DNA from: Ruminococcus flavefaciens
GTDB lineage: Bacteria > Bacillota > Clostridia > Oscillospirales > Ruminococcaceae
Reading direction: 5' to 3'
Length of the DNA: 64,000 nt
NCBI GenBank assembly: GCA_023662725.1
Contig: JAMPIL010000002.1
Coordinates: forward strand, 118,523 to 182,522
The notes beneath the pieces are model-generated. The model searched no databases. It was given only the letters and a program-made list of their open reading frames with translations, and was not told the DNA's origin. Position 1 is the stretch's first letter, and every line of letters starts with the position of its first letter. The translations under genes and the position numbers were made by a program. Below are positions 8,782 to 19,554 of this stretch, one piece after another.

Positions 8782-9542
8782 CTGTATTCAGTAGGAGTGC
8801 ATCCACGGCGCTGTTTGAATTGCCGCATAAAGTAGGAATCGTTCTCATAACCGCATAGATCCGATATTTCATTTATTGTAAGATCGGTAGATTCAAGAAG
8901 TTCCGCTGCATAGATAAGACGGCTTTCAATGGAGTCCTGACGGCAGGTTACTCCGAAAGCAGCATAATATAGCCTATGGAGATAAGTCGGGCTGATATTC
9001 ATATCAGAGCATATCTGTGCTATTGAAAGCGTTTCGGTTGGATTTTCATAAATATGTTCACGAAGTTTTTTCAAGCTTTCAAAATGCGGAACGTTAACGG
9101 TTTCTTCTTTATTGGCAATGTGGCAGGCTTCACTCAGAGATATGAAAATAATACGCATGGAAAGCTCGGCAAATTCTCCTGATAGCTGGCTTTTTACAGA
9201 AGAATGTATCTTTATAGATTTCAGCGTTGATTTAATGATGAAGTCATTTTCAATTTTTATGGGAACATCGGTTGGAATTTCAAGCGATGTAATATATTGT
9301 CTGTCTGCAGCAGCAGTTCGGAAACTTATATGGTCGAATCGGAGATTTTTTACTCCGTTCTTTTTCAGGATAATTTGTCCGCCACTGAATAAAACTGCGC
9401 AGTTTGACTGAATGTTCATAGTTTTGCCGTTGATGAGTGCGTATGCCGGATTAGTGAATAAAAAAATTGCAGGGGACATATTTGCCGAGGTTTTTGAAAA
9501 ATTTTCATTGCGGCAGGCAAGCTGTATTTTGTTTATTTTCAT
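8760..9542 (-). CDS. AraC-family transcriptional regulator
   Basis: A 260-residue one-component regulator. The C-terminal 95 residues form the AraC/XylS double helix-turn-helix (TLSIAQICSDMNISPTYLHRLYYAAFG, then LTINEISDLCGYENDSYFMRQFKQ and CTPTEYRKK). The N-terminal about 150 residues are cupin-like and would bind the effector, possibly a sugar as in many Firmicute homologues (inference). The Shine-Dalgarno AGGAG is well placed. Its stop lies inside the shared terminator. It may act locally or elsewhere; no adjacent sugar operon shares its strand. Confidence 0.92.
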   Translation of the reverse strand: MKINKIQLACRNENFSKTSANMSPAIFLFTNPAYALINGKTMNIQSNCAVLFSGGQIILKKNGVKNLRFDHISFRTAAADRQYITSLEIPTDVPIKIENDFIIKSTLKSIKIHSSVKSQLSGEFAELSMRIIFISLSEACHIANKEETVNVPHFESLKKLREHIYENPTETLSIAQICSDMNISPTYLHRLYYAAFGVTCRQDSIESRLIYAAELLESTDLTINEISDLCGYENDSYFMRQFKQRRGCTPTEYRKKLNTD

Positions 9543-9682
9543 AAAAACTCCTAAAAAGAAAAATTAGCAGGTGAGATTAGAACAAGTTCTTAATTTTTAT
9601 TATAACACTTTTTTATGTAAATCACAACAATAAATTAAAAAAAGAAAAAATGTTCCACACTCTTTATTTTATCAGAAATATG

Positions 9683-9691
9683 TGTTATAAT
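9683..9691 (+). promoter_or_regulatory. uvrB promoter (extended -10)
   Basis: TGT followed by TATAAT (9686-9691) gives an extended -10; the -35 (TTTATT) is poor. No canonical Firmicute LexA box (GAAC-N4-GTTC) was seen between araC and uvrB. Confidence 0.6.
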
Positions 9692-9725
9692 AGTAATTGT
9701 GATTACGCTTTTAAGGAGATATCAT

Positions 9726-11687
9726 ATGTCCAATTTTAAATTATTCTCTGAATATGCCCCGGCAGGCGATCAGCCAAAGGCTATAGATCAGCTCGTTCAG
9801 GGACTTGAATCAGGCAAAAAAGAACAGATACTGCTTGGCGTTACCGGTTCGGGTAAAACTTTTACTATGGCTAACGTCATTGCTCGTGTGAACAAACCGA
9901 CTCTCGTTCTTGCTCATAATAAGATTCTTGCAGCTCAGCTTTGTTCGGAATTCAAGGAATTTTTCCCCGAAAACGCTGTTGAATACTTTGTTTCTTATTA
10001 CGACTATTATCAGCCGGAAGCCTATGTTCCAAGCACTGACAGCTTTATCGAAAAAGTCTCGTCAATAAACGATGAGATAGATAAGCTGCGTCATTCCGCT
10101 ACAACAGCTCTTGCCGAAAGGAGAGATGTTGTTATCGTTGCAAGCGTTTCGTGCATTTATTCTCTGGGAAGTCCGGATGAATACCGTTCAATGGTCGTTT
10201 CTATACGTCAGGGATCGGAAATGACGAGAGAACAGCTTCTCAGCGAGCTTGTCCGTATTCGTTATGAACGCAATGATATCGCTTTCGAGCGAAATAAATT
10301 CCGTGTAAGGGGAGATGTTGTAGAGATCTTTCCGGCAAGCCGAAGTGATACGGCTATTCGTGTGGAATTTTTCGGCGATGAAATAGACCGTATTTCCGAG
10401 ATAAATGTCGTTACCGGAGAAGTTAAGGCGGTTGTATCTCATGCGGTGGTTTTTCCGGCTTCACATTATGTTTATGATGACGCTATGGTTGACCGGGCTA
10501 TTTCCGAAATAGACAGCGAGCTTGCGGAAAGAGTTGATTATTTTACTTCTAATAACAAGCTTATTGAGGCTCAGCGAATAGAACAGCGTACTCATTATGA
10601 TATGGAAATGCTGAAGGAAGTCGGATATTGCAGCGGTATCGAGAATTACTCCCGTGTTCTTGCGGGACGTCCTGCCGGAAGTACTCCGCAGACTCTGCTC
10701 GACCACTTCCCCGATGACTTTCTGCTTATCGTGGATGAGAGCCATGTAACTCTTCCTCAGGTAAGAGCCATGTATGCCGGAGACAAAGCGAGAAAAACTA
10801 CTCTTGTGGAGTATGGTTTCCGACTTCCGAGCGCTATGGACAACCGTCCGCTTAATTTTGACGAGTTCAACAGCCATATAAATCAGGCAATATATGTCAG
10901 CGCAACTCCTGGACAGATAGAATGTGAAAAAACCGACATTATAGTTGAGCAGGTAATCCGACCGACTGGACTTGTTGATCCTGAAATCATAGTAAAACCT
11001 GTTGACGGACAGATCGACGATCTTCTTTCGGAAATAAATATCCGTATAGAGAGAAATGAGCGTGTTCTTATAACAACTTTAACTAAGAAGATGGCTGAAG
11101 ATCTTACTCAGTATTATGACAGGCTGGGCATAAAGATACGCTATCTTCACCACGATATAGACACTATCGAGCGAATGGAAATTATCAAAGACCTTAGAAA
11201 CGGCGAGTTTGATGTTCTTGTTGGAATAAATCTGCTCCGAGAGGGACTTGATATTCCGGAAGTAAGTCTTATCGCTATTCTTGATGCTGATAAAGAGGGA
11301 TTCCTGCGAAGTGAAACATCTCTTATCCAGACAATAGGAAGAGCTGCGAGAAATGCCGGAGGTCAGGTAATTATGTACGCTGATTCCGTTACCGGATCAA
11401 TGGAAAGAGCAATTACAGAAACGGAACGCCGCCGCAGCTTACAGCAGGAATATAATAAGGAGCATGGAATAGTTCCAAAGACGATAATTAAGGGAATAAG
11501 AGATGTTCTTGAGATAACCTCTAAGAAGAGTATTGAAGAAAAAGAAACAAGAGGAAAGATGAGTGTGGCGGAAAAGAAGAAGCTTATAGAGAAGTATACG
11601 GCCGAGATGAAGAGTGCGGCAAAGCTGCTTGAATTTGAACACGCTGCATATCTTAGGGATAAAATAAAAGAATTACAGGAAAAATAA
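9726..11687 (+). CDS. uvrB: Excinuclease ABC subunit B
   Basis: UvrB, 653 residues, the damage-verifying helicase-like subunit of nucleotide excision repair. Visible are Walker A ([10 protein letters not shown]), the beta-hairpin region ([12 protein letters not shown]), the DESH Walker B ([13 protein letters not shown]), helicase motifs in the C-terminal RecA domain ([25 protein letters not shown]), and the C-terminal UVR domain that contacts UvrA/UvrC (ending [21 protein letters not shown]). The start at 9726 follows AAGGAG; nine upstream in-frame codons are ignored. uvrA lies 91 nt downstream on the same strand. Confidence 0.98.
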   Translation: MSNFKLFSEYAPAGDQPKAIDQLVQGLESGKKEQILLGVTGSGKTFTMANVIARVNKPTLVLAHNKILAAQLCSEFKEFFPENAVEYFVSYYDYYQPEAYVPSTDSFIEKVSSINDEIDKLRHSATTALAERRDVVIVASVSCIYSLGSPDEYRSMVVSIRQGSEMTREQLLSELVRIRYERNDIAFERNKFRVRGDVVEIFPASRSDTAIRVEFFGDEIDRISEINVVTGEVKAVVSHAVVFPASHYVYDDAMVDRAISEIDSELAERVDYFTSNNKLIEAQRIEQRTHYDMEMLKEVGYCSGIENYSRVLAGRPAGSTPQTLLDHFPDDFLLIVDESHVTLPQVRAMYAGDKARKTTLVEYGFRLPSAMDNRPLNFDEFNSHINQAIYVSATPGQIECEKTDIIVEQVIRPTGLVDPEIIVKPVDGQIDDLLSEINIRIERNERVLITTLTKKMAEDLTQYYDRLGIKIRYLHHDIDTIERMEIIKDLRNGEFDVLVGINLLREGLDIPEVSLIAILDADKEGFLRSETSLIQTIGRAARNAGGQVIMYADSVTGSMERAITETERRRSLQQEYNKEHGIVPKTIIKGIRDVLEITSKKSIEEKETRGKMSVAEKKKLIEKYTAEMKSAAKLLEFEHAAYLRDKIKELQEK

Positions 11688-11778
11688 GAAATAAAAGAGT
11701 GCAAAGCACAATTAATAATGAGTTTCTAAAAGGTGAAATCACTTTTTGGAATCCCAGTATTATTTTAGGAGTGTTAAA

Positions 11779-14598
11779 ATGAAAAATAAAATCGTCATTA
11801 AAGGCGCAAGAGCCAATAATCTCAAAAATATCGATCTTGAACTTCCAAGAGATCAGCTCATCGTTATGACCGGTCTTTCGGGTTCGGGAAAATCTTCACT
11901 CGCTTTCGATACTATCTATGCTGACGGTCAGCGCAGATACGTCGAGAGTCTTTCATCTTATGCGAGAATGTTCCTCGGTCAGATGGAAAAACCGGATGTG
12001 GACAGCATTGAAGGACTTTCTCCTGCAATTTCTATCGATCAGAAAACTACATCGAAAAATCCTCGTTCAACTGTCGGAACAGTTACCGAAATTTACGATT
12101 ATCTTCGTCTGCTCTATGCAAGAATAGGTATTCCGCATTGTCCTGTCTGCGGACGTGTTATCTCGAAACAGAGCATCGATCAGATGGTCGATAACGTTAT
12201 GGCTCTTCCTGAGGGAACGAAGATACTCCTTCTTGCTCCGATTGCAAGAGGACGCAAGGGAATGTTCGCAAAGGAGCTTGACAAGGCGAAAAAGAGTGGT
12301 TATGTACGTGTCCGAATAGACGGGATAATGTACGATCTTGCCGAAGAAATAAAGCTTGAAAAAAATAAAAAGCATAATATCGAGATCGTTGTAGATCGTC
12401 TTGTTGTCAAAGATAGCGTCAAAACACGTCTTACCGACAGTCTTGAAACTGTATTCAGTCTGACCGACGGTCTTGCCGTTGTGAGCATTGTGGACGGTGA
12501 AGAGATAGTTTTCTCACAAAACTACGCTTGTCCGGAGCATAATATCAGCGTTGGCGAGCTTGAGCCAGTTATGTTCTCGTTCAATAATCCTATGGGAGCC
12601 TGCCCGAAATGTACCGGACTTGGAGTTTTTACTCATGTCGATCCTGAGCTTGTAGTCCCGAATAAAGAGCTTTCCATTCTCGAAGGCGCTATAAGTGCAA
12701 GCGGTTGGAATACTCTTGAGGATACTTCCATTGCAATGATGTATTATAATGCTATCTCAAAGACTTACAATGTTCCTCTTGATGTTCCTGTAAAAAAGCT
12801 TACCAAACAGCAGCTGGGTTATTTCCTTTATGGAACAGAAGAGGAGATAGAAATTGATCGTCCTCCCTACATGGGCGGAGGAAAGGACAAAGTTAAGTTT
12901 GAGGGCGTTATAAACAATCTTGAACGCCGTTATCGTGATTCGCACAGCTCTTATTCGAAAGCGGATATTGAGGAGTGTATGAGCGAAACTCTTTGTCCGG
13001 AATGTAAGGGAAAACGTCTGCGTGACGAATATCTCGCCGTTACTGTCGGCGATAAAAATATTGCTGATCTTACAGGTTTATCAGTTAAGGACGCTCTTGG
13101 ATTTTTCATGGATATAAAGCTTTCTAAGCAGGAAAGTCTTATCGGCGAGCGTATTGTCAAAGAGATAAAGGAACGTCTTGGATTTTTAAGCAGCGTTGGT
13201 CTTGAATATTTAACACTGTCACGTTCCTCGGGAACTCTATCCGGAGGTGAGAGTCAGAGAATACGTCTTGCAACTCAGATAGGCTCTTCGCTTGTGGGAG
13301 TGCTTTATATACTCGATGAACCGTCTATCGGACTTCATCAGCGTGACAACGATAAGCTTATTGCAACGCTGAAAAGACTGCGTGATCTCGGAAATACTCT
13401 TATCGTTGTAGAGCATGATGACGATACTATGCTTGCCGCCGACTTTATTGTTGATATCGGTCCCGGAGCGGGAGTAAACGGAGGAGAGATAGTTTTTGCC
13501 GGAACAGTGGACAAGCTCCTCAAATGTAAAAAGTCTATAACAGGACAGTATCTTTCTGGCAGAAAAAAAATAGAGCTTCCCGAAAAACGTCGTAAGGGCA
13601 ACGGAAAATTCCTTACGGTTCACGGTGCATCGGAGCATAATCTGAAAAATATTGACGTTAAAATTCCTCTGGGCGAGCTTATCTGCGTTACCGGAGTTTC
13701 AGGTTCGGGTAAATCTTCGCTTGTAAACAGCATAATCCATAAGCATCTTGCAGCAAAACTCAATCGTGCAAAGGTCAGATCAGGCGAATTCAAGTCAATG
13801 AGCGGACTTGAAAATCTCGATAAAGTCATTTGCATAGACCAGTCTCCGATAGGAAGAACTCCACGTTCAAATCCGGCGACTTATACCGGAGTTTTCACCG
13901 ATATCCGTGAGCTTTTTGCCAAAACCGCCGACGCTAAGGCAAGGGGATATACAAGCGGACGCTTCTCTTTCAATATCAGAGGAGGACGCTGTGAATCGTG
14001 CGAGGGTGACGGAATCATCAAAATCGAGATGCATTTTCTACCCGATGTTTACGTTCCGTGCGAGGTATGCAAGGGACGTAGATATAATCGTGAAACTCTT
14101 GAGGTTCATTATAAGGGCAAGTCGATATACGACGTTCTGGAAATGACCGTTGACGAGGGAGTTGTCTTTTTTGAGCATATTCCGAAGATTGCAAGAAAGC
14201 TTAAAACATTACAGGAAGTCGGTCTGGGATACATTAAGATCGGTCAGCCGGCGACTACTCTTTCAGGTGGAGAAGCTCAGCGAGTAAAGCTTTCAACCGA
14301 GCTTTCCAAGAGAGCCACCGGAAAGACGATATACATTCTCGACGAACCGACTACCGGCCTTCATACGGCTGACGTTCACAAACTGATAGACGTGCTTCAG
14401 AGTCTTACCGATCAGGGGAATACGGTTCTTGTTATTGAACATAATCTTAATGTGATAAAGGTTGCCGACCATATTATTGATCTCGGACCTGAAGGAGGCG
14501 ACGGCGGAGGAACAGTTGTAGCTGCCGGAACTCCGGAAGAAGTTGCAAAGTGTGAAAATTCCTATACGGGAAAATATCTGAAACAATATTTAGAATAA
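11779..14598 (+). CDS. uvrA: Excinuclease ABC subunit A
   Basis: UvrA, 939 residues, the dimeric ABC ATPase that first locates bulky DNA lesions. Both ATPase halves are present: Walker [16 protein letters not shown] and [11 protein letters not shown], signature motifs LSGGE in each half, and Walker [12 protein letters not shown] and [11 protein letters not shown]. Zinc-binding cysteines are seen in HCPVCGRV and in the CESCEGDG...[10 protein letters not shown] module. The start at 11779 ([14 protein letters not shown]) follows TAGGAG. It is likely co-transcribed with uvrB and ends at a strong terminator. Confidence 0.98.
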   Translation: MKNKIVIKGARANNLKNIDLELPRDQLIVMTGLSGSGKSSLAFDTIYADGQRRYVESLSSYARMFLGQMEKPDVDSIEGLSPAISIDQKTTSKNPRSTVGTVTEIYDYLRLLYARIGIPHCPVCGRVISKQSIDQMVDNVMALPEGTKILLLAPIARGRKGMFAKELDKAKKSGYVRVRIDGIMYDLAEEIKLEKNKKHNIEIVVDRLVVKDSVKTRLTDSLETVFSLTDGLAVVSIVDGEEIVFSQNYACPEHNISVGELEPVMFSFNNPMGACPKCTGLGVFTHVDPELVVPNKELSILEGAISASGWNTLEDTSIAMMYYNAISKTYNVPLDVPVKKLTKQQLGYFLYGTEEEIEIDRPPYMGGGKDKVKFEGVINNLERRYRDSHSSYSKADIEECMSETLCPECKGKRLRDEYLAVTVGDKNIADLTGLSVKDALGFFMDIKLSKQESLIGERIVKEIKERLGFLSSVGLEYLTLSRSSGTLSGGESQRIRLATQIGSSLVGVLYILDEPSIGLHQRDNDKLIATLKRLRDLGNTLIVVEHDDDTMLAADFIVDIGPGAGVNGGEIVFAGTVDKLLKCKKSITGQYLSGRKKIELPEKRRKGNGKFLTVHGASEHNLKNIDVKIPLGELICVTGVSGSGKSSLVNSIIHKHLAAKLNRAKVRSGEFKSMSGLENLDKVICIDQSPIGRTPRSNPATYTGVFTDIRELFAKTADAKARGYTSGRFSFNIRGGRCESCEGDGIIKIEMHFLPDVYVPCEVCKGRRYNRETLEVHYKGKSIYDVLEMTVDEGVVFFEHIPKIARKLKTLQEVGLGYIKIGQPATTLSGGEAQRVKLSTELSKRATGKTIYILDEPTTGLHTADVHKLIDVLQSLTDQGNTVLVIEHNLNVIKVADHIIDLGPEGGDGGGTVVAAGTPEEVAKCENSYTGKYLKQYLE

Positions 14599-14605
14599 AA
14601 AAATA

Positions 14606-14640
14606 GCGAAGCCGGGAGTTATTCCCAGCTTCGCATTTTT
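14606..14640 (+). terminator. Terminator after uvrA
   Basis: Stem GCGAAGCCGGGA (14606-14617) with TCCCAGCTTCGC (14623-14634), then ATTTTT. It overlaps the 3' end of the convergent DUF5662 gene. Confidence 0.88.
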
Positions 14641-15172
14641 ACTTTTGTCTTTTCCTCTGTCTTTTTATATATCTGAAAACTTCGTCTTCTCCGTTTTCTG
14701 CCAGAATTCGCAGTAAAAATTCCAGCTTTTGCGCAGTTTTCTTTTCAATGATTCTTCTGTGCTTGGCTCTTAAAAAATAATCGAGAGGCATATTATTTGT
14801 ATAATTTTCACCGTTATAAATTTTTGAAGCCGCAACCCGGTCGCAGAACATTTCATAAATAAATTCGTCCGGCATACGAACAGGCTCTAATTTTTTTGTC
14901 TTGGTATTGTAATCCGTCCAGTATTCAAAATGATGACGGTTTCGTCCTTTATGATGCATCCAGGCCTTTGAATAGCCTCTTTTTTCACGTTCACGCTCGT
15001 TCGGACTTCGTGTTCCCTGATAGTATAAAACTCCGGGAATAAACTCTGTCGGTGAAAATTTCGACAGATCATGCGTTAATCCCCGCCAGAAAATCCCCGC
15101 CTTGAAGCAATGCTCCATTACTTTGTGACGGTGACGAATGATCGTTTTAAGATGTCCAAAAAAATTATTCAT
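14639..15172 (-). CDS. DUF5662-like catalase-unrelated conserved protein
   Basis: A 177-residue soluble protein resembling the DUF5662 family: it begins with FGHLKTIIRHRHKV and contains GLTHDLSKFSPTEF, SKAWMHHKGRNRHHFEYW and the ASKIYNGENY segment. The clustered His and Asp residues suggest a metal site of HD-like character, but function is unknown. It starts at 15172 with an ATGA overlap to the GH105 stop, making it the fifth and last gene of the pectin-oligosaccharide operon. Whether it works in that pathway is not known; translational coupling favours co-production. Confidence 0.78.
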   Translation of the reverse strand: MNNFFGHLKTIIRHRHKVMEHCFKAGIFWRGLTHDLSKFSPTEFIPGVLYYQGTRSPNEREREKRGYSKAWMHHKGRNRHHFEYWTDYNTKTKKLEPVRMPDEFIYEMFCDRVAASKIYNGENYTNNMPLDYFLRAKHRRIIEKKTAQKLEFLLRILAENGEDEVFRYIKRQRKRQK

Positions 15173-16299
15173 ATTTGATTCAGCTCCTTGATCTGAGTGT
15201 ATGCCATAAGCAGGGGAGCGATTCCCTTTGCGTCATTCTGAGTGATTTTTTCCGAGAGATAATACTCCGCCGAGCCGTCTCTTCCCATGCCTAGACCAGC
15301 CGTCAGGCAGATGTTTTCAAGAATTGGCAAGCCGTTTTCATCTTCGCTTATATATTTTTTCATAACTGTCGAAAATGCCTTTATTCCGACAGATTTTATG
15401 TTTTCTCCGACAATGTTCAGACGATACGATTTTATCGCAGAATAGGCAAAAAGAAGCGTTCCGCTTGTTTCGGGATAGTTTCCTTTAAGCGCACGCAGAG
15501 CCGGAAGCTGGAAGAGCATACCGTCCTCATTTGCATAGACAGAGAGGGACGTAAGAAGTTTTGCGAGCATATCACGAAAAACTTCGCATTCGGAAAGAAT
15601 TTCACATAGATCGGCAAGAGCTGCGCAGAGCCATCCCATTGAGCGAAGCCAGAAATTTTCGGAAAGTCCGCTTGAACTGTCTGCCCAGACCGATGAACGT
15701 GTTTCATCGAAGCCATGGAAATAGAGTCCGATTTTTTTGTCTTTCATCAGTCGTCGGATGTTTTTAAGCTGAGAGATGACATCTGATATAAGCTCTGGTT
15801 TGTTCTGTGAAACAGCGTATTCCGCCATAAATGGGAACGTCATATAAGTTCCGTCGAGCCATATCTGGTTCGGATAGACGGCTTTGTGCCAGAAGTTTCC
15901 GCATTTAAGCCTCGGCTGATTTTCAAGTTGATGCATGATTTTTTCGGCGCCAAGAAGATATTTTTTACGGTCGGTTTTTTTATAAAGCCAGAGAAGATTT
16001 CTTCCTCCGTTTACGTTGTCGAGATTGTAGTCAAGCAAGTTAACTGACGGTATATCACCGCTTTCATCAACATAGCAGTCTGTGAATCCGACAGCGTAGT
16101 CAAGAAGCCGCTTATCGCCGAGCAGCTCGTAGAGTCTGATTACTGCGGAGATCATACAACCGTCAATATAGTTCCATTTTGTTTTTTTGCGAAAGATGAA
16201 ATTTTCTCTGTTCCAGAGTGGAAATGCCGGATCAGAGGGGAGAATCAGCATTTCAATATATTTTTTTACAGTTTCATCCCAAATCTGAGGGTGATTCAT
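15169..16299 (-). CDS. GH105 unsaturated rhamnogalacturonyl hydrolase
   Basis: A 376-residue cytoplasmic (alpha/alpha)6-barrel enzyme of the YteR/GH105 type. These hydrolyse the delta-4,5-unsaturated galacturonic acid left by pectate or rhamnogalacturonan lyases from the non-reducing end of short oligosaccharides. Supporting segments are NYIDGCM, NQIWLDGTYMTFPFMAEY (probable catalytic Asp149), GLSENFWLRSMGWL and LPALRALKGNYPETSGT. No signal peptide, so the substrate must be imported, which fits the ABC genes directly upstream. It overlaps the permease stop and the next start by 4 nt each. Confidence 0.9.
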   Translation of the reverse strand: MNHPQIWDETVKKYIEMLILPSDPAFPLWNRENFIFRKKTKWNYIDGCMISAVIRLYELLGDKRLLDYAVGFTDCYVDESGDIPSVNLLDYNLDNVNGGRNLLWLYKKTDRKKYLLGAEKIMHQLENQPRLKCGNFWHKAVYPNQIWLDGTYMTFPFMAEYAVSQNKPELISDVISQLKNIRRLMKDKKIGLYFHGFDETRSSVWADSSSGLSENFWLRSMGWLCAALADLCEILSECEVFRDMLAKLLTSLSVYANEDGMLFQLPALRALKGNYPETSGTLLFAYSAIKSYRLNIVGENIKSVGIKAFSTVMKKYISEDENGLPILENICLTAGLGMGRDGSAEYYLSEKITQNDAKGIAPLLMAYTQIKELNQI

Positions 16300-17138
16300 C
16301 CTGTTAAGCCTCCTGTTGCGATACCGCCGACAAATTTTTTCTGCGCAATGGCAAAAACGGTTATAGAGGGAATAAGTCCTATAACCGACAATGCAATGAT
16401 TTTCCGCTGCTCATAGCTCTGTCCCGTGCTGTCTACCGATAGTCTCAGTGCGAGCGATAGGGGATATTTTTTTACTGACTGAATCATTATCAGCGGATTT
16501 AAAAAGTCGTTCATCGTCCACAAAAATGTGAAAACTGCTATCGAGATTATCGCCGGTTTTATGGACGGAACAAGTATGAATAGCAGAGTTTTCAGCGAGC
16601 CGCATCCGTCTATTCTTGCAGCTTCGTCAAACTCTTTCGGAACTGCCTCGAAGAATCGTATCAAAATAAATACAAACATTCCCTCTGCCGCAAATAGTGC
16701 AGGAATAGTCAAAGGGATATATGTATCGAGAAGTTTCAGTTTGCTCCACATAAGAAACATTGGCATTATCGTTACTATCGACGGCATGAGCATACTTGTA
16801 AGCAGAAGAGCTTTAAACAGCTTTTTAAAGGGAAAATCAAACCTTGAAAAGCCGTATGCAACAAGAACCGACGATATAACTGCAAATACGGTTTTGGGCA
16901 GTATTATCATAAAAGTGTTGAGAAAGTAATGTCCCATTGTATATGGAGTAACAGTCTGCCATGCAGCTTTAAAAACGCTGAAATCGAAGCTTTGGGGAAT
17001 TATTCCGACCGAACTGAAAATCTCCTCGTTGCTTTTGAAAGAAGCTCCGAGAAGCCAGAGCAGTGGGTAAAGCATGACTACTGAGACAGACAAAAGAAGA
17101 ATATAGGATATAATGTGCTTTTTCAGATATTTTATCAT
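16296..17138 (-). CDS. ABC sugar permease, MalG/LplC-type
   Basis: A 280-residue CUT1 permease with six predicted membrane segments and the EAA loop (EAARIDGCGSLKTLLFILVPSIKPAI) that docks the ATPase. It pairs with the preceding MalF-type gene to form the channel for oligosaccharides. The start at 17138 (MIKYLKKHIISYILLL) overlaps the upstream stop by 4 nt (ATGA). A longer in-frame reading from 17219 would run deep into the upstream gene and is rejected. C-terminus FVGGIATGGLTG is typical of the family. Confidence 0.93.
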   Translation of the reverse strand: MIKYLKKHIISYILLLSVSVVMLYPLLWLLGASFKSNEEIFSSVGIIPQSFDFSVFKAAWQTVTPYTMGHYFLNTFMIILPKTVFAVISSVLVAYGFSRFDFPFKKLFKALLLTSMLMPSIVTIMPMFLMWSKLKLLDTYIPLTIPALFAAEGMFVFILIRFFEAVPKEFDEAARIDGCGSLKTLLFILVPSIKPAIISIAVFTFLWTMNDFLNPLIMIQSVKKYPLSLALRLSVDSTGQSYEQRKIIALSVIGLIPSITVFAIAQKKFVGGIATGGLTG

Positions 17139-18031
17139 TTCTCGTCCCTCCGTTTCATCCAGCCGGAAACGATATACATAAAAGCTACTGCCGCCGCAAT
17201 TATCATGAAAAGAAGCCATGAAACAGCGTTTGCGATACCGGTTTCATTATAACGGAACATTTCATCGTAAATCAGCATTCCGAGGGTATAGGTACTTCTA
17301 AGCGGACCTCCGGAAGTTATCATGTATGGTGCGTTGAATTCCTGAAAAGCAGCTATAATTTGCAGGATAAGGTTGACGAATATCACTCCCCTAATCTGTG
17401 GAAGAGTTATGGAAAAGAATGATCTTACACTGCCGCAGCCGTCAACCTTTGCAGCGTCGTAAAGTTCTTTCGGAATATTTTTCAGCGCTGTGAGGAAAAT
17501 TATCATAGTTGAGCCGAATTCCCATAAACGCAGCAGAATTATAATGAATATCGCCTTATCCGGACTTCCATACCAGCTTACCGGAGATACTCCCATGAGT
17601 TCAAGAAACTGATTTACAAGTCCTTTTGATGTGAAAAGATACTGCCACATGATAACGACAGAGAGATTTGCTCCGAGAATAGAGGGGATATAGAAAGCTG
17701 TTCGGAAAAATCCCATCCCCTTTAATTCAAGACTTAAAACGATTGCCGTAAACAGGGAAAAAATCAATTTTGCCGGAACAAGTATAACGGCATATTTCAG
17801 CGTTACTTTAACGGAATTTCGAAAAGTTTCCGATTTAATAAGATGTATGTAATTTTCAAAACCCGCAAATTCCGGAGCTGCATTTCCGTTATAATCAGTT
17901 AATCCAAGAATGAACGAGCTGACGAACGGATAGAGCGTAAAGATAAGAAATCCGGCTATAAATGGCGATATAAGAAGAAGCCCTGCAAATCGGCTTATAC
18001 CGACCGGATTGCTGTAGGTTCTCTTTTTCAT
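17135..18031 (-). CDS. ABC sugar permease, MalF/LplB-type
   Basis: A 298-residue CUT1 permease beginning with a basic N-terminus, then FAGLLLISPFIAGFLIFTLYPF, a typical first membrane helix. The EAA loop is DAAKVDGCGSVRSFFSITLPQIRGVIF. About six membrane segments are evident. The resemblance to LplB/YtcP-type transporters of rhamnogalacturonan oligosaccharides, together with the GH105 downstream, suggests a pectin-oligomer substrate (inference). ATGA overlaps join it to both neighbours. Confidence 0.93.
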   Translation of the reverse strand: MKKRTYSNPVGISRFAGLLLISPFIAGFLIFTLYPFVSSFILGLTDYNGNAAPEFAGFENYIHLIKSETFRNSVKVTLKYAVILVPAKLIFSLFTAIVLSLELKGMGFFRTAFYIPSILGANLSVVIMWQYLFTSKGLVNQFLELMGVSPVSWYGSPDKAIFIIILLRLWEFGSTMIIFLTALKNIPKELYDAAKVDGCGSVRSFFSITLPQIRGVIFVNLILQIIAAFQEFNAPYMITSGGPLRSTYTLGMLIYDEMFRYNETGIANAVSWLLFMIIAAAVAFMYIVSGWMKRRDEK

Positions 18032-19353
18032 TTTCTCACTCTTTCAAGATATGCGTTTATTTCCTCATACATTTGCTTTGCGGCAGAAGCTGTGTCGGAT
18101 GTTCCGTAAGAAACGCTTTCAATGGCTGTGTTGTAAATTTCTTTCATCCTCGAAAGCTCCATATATGGACTTATAGTAACGGTATCAAGCTGTTCGAGAA
18201 GCTTGTCGTTTTCCTCGGCAAGACCAGAAAGTCCACCGCTTTTTTCCAAAGCTTTCTCTGCATATGACGAAGCCGGAATACCCCTTGAAGTTCCAAGAAT
18301 TACGGCGCACTCTTCGCTATTGAGGAGAAAATTCATAAACGCAGCCGCTTCATCGGGATTAGAAGTGTTTTTCGATATAGCGTAAAGCATCGAGGGTTTT
18401 AACATCCAGCCTCCGGAAGAGCCGTTTTCATCGGTCAGAAGCGGTCCTGCTTCAAGAACGTTTTCATCAAGAACAGATTCGTATTTTCCGACAGAGCTTC
18501 CCCATTCAAGAACTCCGGCAACGTTTCCTCCGATAAATTCAGGCGATTCATAAAGAGCCGCATTGCCGTCCTCGTCAGTTCTTGCACGGATAGTTCTTAT
18601 AACGTGATTGTCCTCAAGTTTTTTATAGAAATCGAGAGCTTCTTTGATATCCTCCTGAGTGAAACAGAGTTCGCCATTCATTGTTATAAATTCCTTACCC
18701 GTTTTTTGCTGAACATAGACGACTGCAAGATACCATGCTGTTCCTCCCGACTGTATATCGAGATCAAGGGGATAGAGATTCTTTTCGCCGAATTTTTCAC
18801 CGAGGGCGAGCAGTTCATCCCATGTTTCGGGATAGACTGCTCCGACGCTTTTGTAAACATCGGAATTGTAGAACAATCCTCTTCCTGAAAGAGATACTGT
18901 AACAGCGTTGAGCTTTCCGTTTCTTACTCCGAAAGAGAGCGTTTCTTCATCAAATCCGGATAGATCGAGAAATACAGGCAGATCCGGATTTTCGTTAAGC
19001 AGAGAAAGATCGTAAAAACCGTCTCCTTCCGGAGAGAACGAAACGAGCCAATCGTAATTTATCTGCATGATATCGGGTTCGGTATTTCCGGATATCTGTG
19101 AAGCGACTTTTTCGGTCCAGCCGTCCCATCCGCCGTATTCGGGGATTATTTCAATTTCGGGATGAAGCGTGTTCCAAAGTTTTATTGCTTCAAGGGTTGC
19201 TTCGTGGCGGTCATCGCCGCCCCACCATGAAAAACGGAGACTGCATTTGTCAAGTTTGCCGTCCGGCATGGTGATTGAATTTTGTTTTTTTCCGCAGGCA
19301 GAGAGCGATAAAGCGCACAAGCAGACTGCGGCTTTAAATATTTTTGTTTTCAT
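18028..19353 (-). CDS. Sugar-binding lipoprotein, family 1 (CUT1 system)
   Basis: A 441-residue extracellular substrate-binding protein. Signal peptide with lipobox LSAC (Cys20); the mature part starts with LRFSWWGGDDRHEATLEAIKLWNTLHPEIEI, the classic SBP_bac_1 opening, and has EPDIMQINYDW soon after. It captures the sugar and delivers it to the two permeases encoded next. No ATPase gene accompanies the set, so an MsmX-like shared ATPase from elsewhere must energise it (established for CUT1 systems of Firmicutes, inferred here). First gene of the operon. Confidence 0.93.
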   Translation of the reverse strand: MKTKIFKAAVCLCALSLSACGKKQNSITMPDGKLDKCSLRFSWWGGDDRHEATLEAIKLWNTLHPEIEIIPEYGGWDGWTEKVASQISGNTEPDIMQINYDWLVSFSPEGDGFYDLSLLNENPDLPVFLDLSGFDEETLSFGVRNGKLNAVTVSLSGRGLFYNSDVYKSVGAVYPETWDELLALGEKFGEKNLYPLDLDIQSGGTAWYLAVVYVQQKTGKEFITMNGELCFTQEDIKEALDFYKKLEDNHVIRTIRARTDEDGNAALYESPEFIGGNVAGVLEWGSSVGKYESVLDENVLEAGPLLTDENGSSGGWMLKPSMLYAISKNTSNPDEAAAFMNFLLNSEECAVILGTSRGIPASSYAEKALEKSGGLSGLAEENDKLLEQLDTVTISPYMELSRMKEIYNTAIESVSYGTSDTASAAKQMYEEINAYLERVRK

Positions 19354-19392
19354 ACTCTTTGTCCCATAATAAATGATATAATGATATGTTTT

Positions 19393-19421
19393 ATTATACT
19401 ATACTTTTTAATAAAAGTAAA
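19393..19421 (-). promoter_or_regulatory. Promoter of the pectin-oligosaccharide operon
   Basis: Minus strand: -35 TTTACT (19416-19421), 17-bp spacer, -10 TATAAT (19393-19398). It lies about 40 bp upstream of the binding-protein start. Confidence 0.6.
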
Positions 19422-19440
19422 CCCTGAAGAAAATTTTTTC

Positions 19441-19471
19441 AAAAAAACTGTCATACCAAACAGTATGACAG
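19441..19471 (-). terminator. Terminator of the type III glutamine synthetase gene
   Basis: Perfect 9-bp stem CTGTCATAC/GTATGACAG (19448-19456, 19463-19471) with a 6-nt loop, followed on the minus strand by seven T. It separates the glutamine synthetase gene from the pectin operon downstream. Confidence 0.88.
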
Positions 19472-19554
19472 AAAGATAAAATATTATATAATGCGGTTTA
19501 TTCAACCCCCGAAGAGGGAGTTAAGCAAAATTGTAATTGAGATGTCTTAGCAAA

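Noticed and set aside
9579-9590. AGAACAAGTTCT inverted repeat upstream of uvrB as a LexA/SOS box
   Set aside because: The half-sites GAAC and GTTC are separated by 2 nt; the Firmicute LexA consensus needs 4, and it lies well upstream of the uvrB -10.
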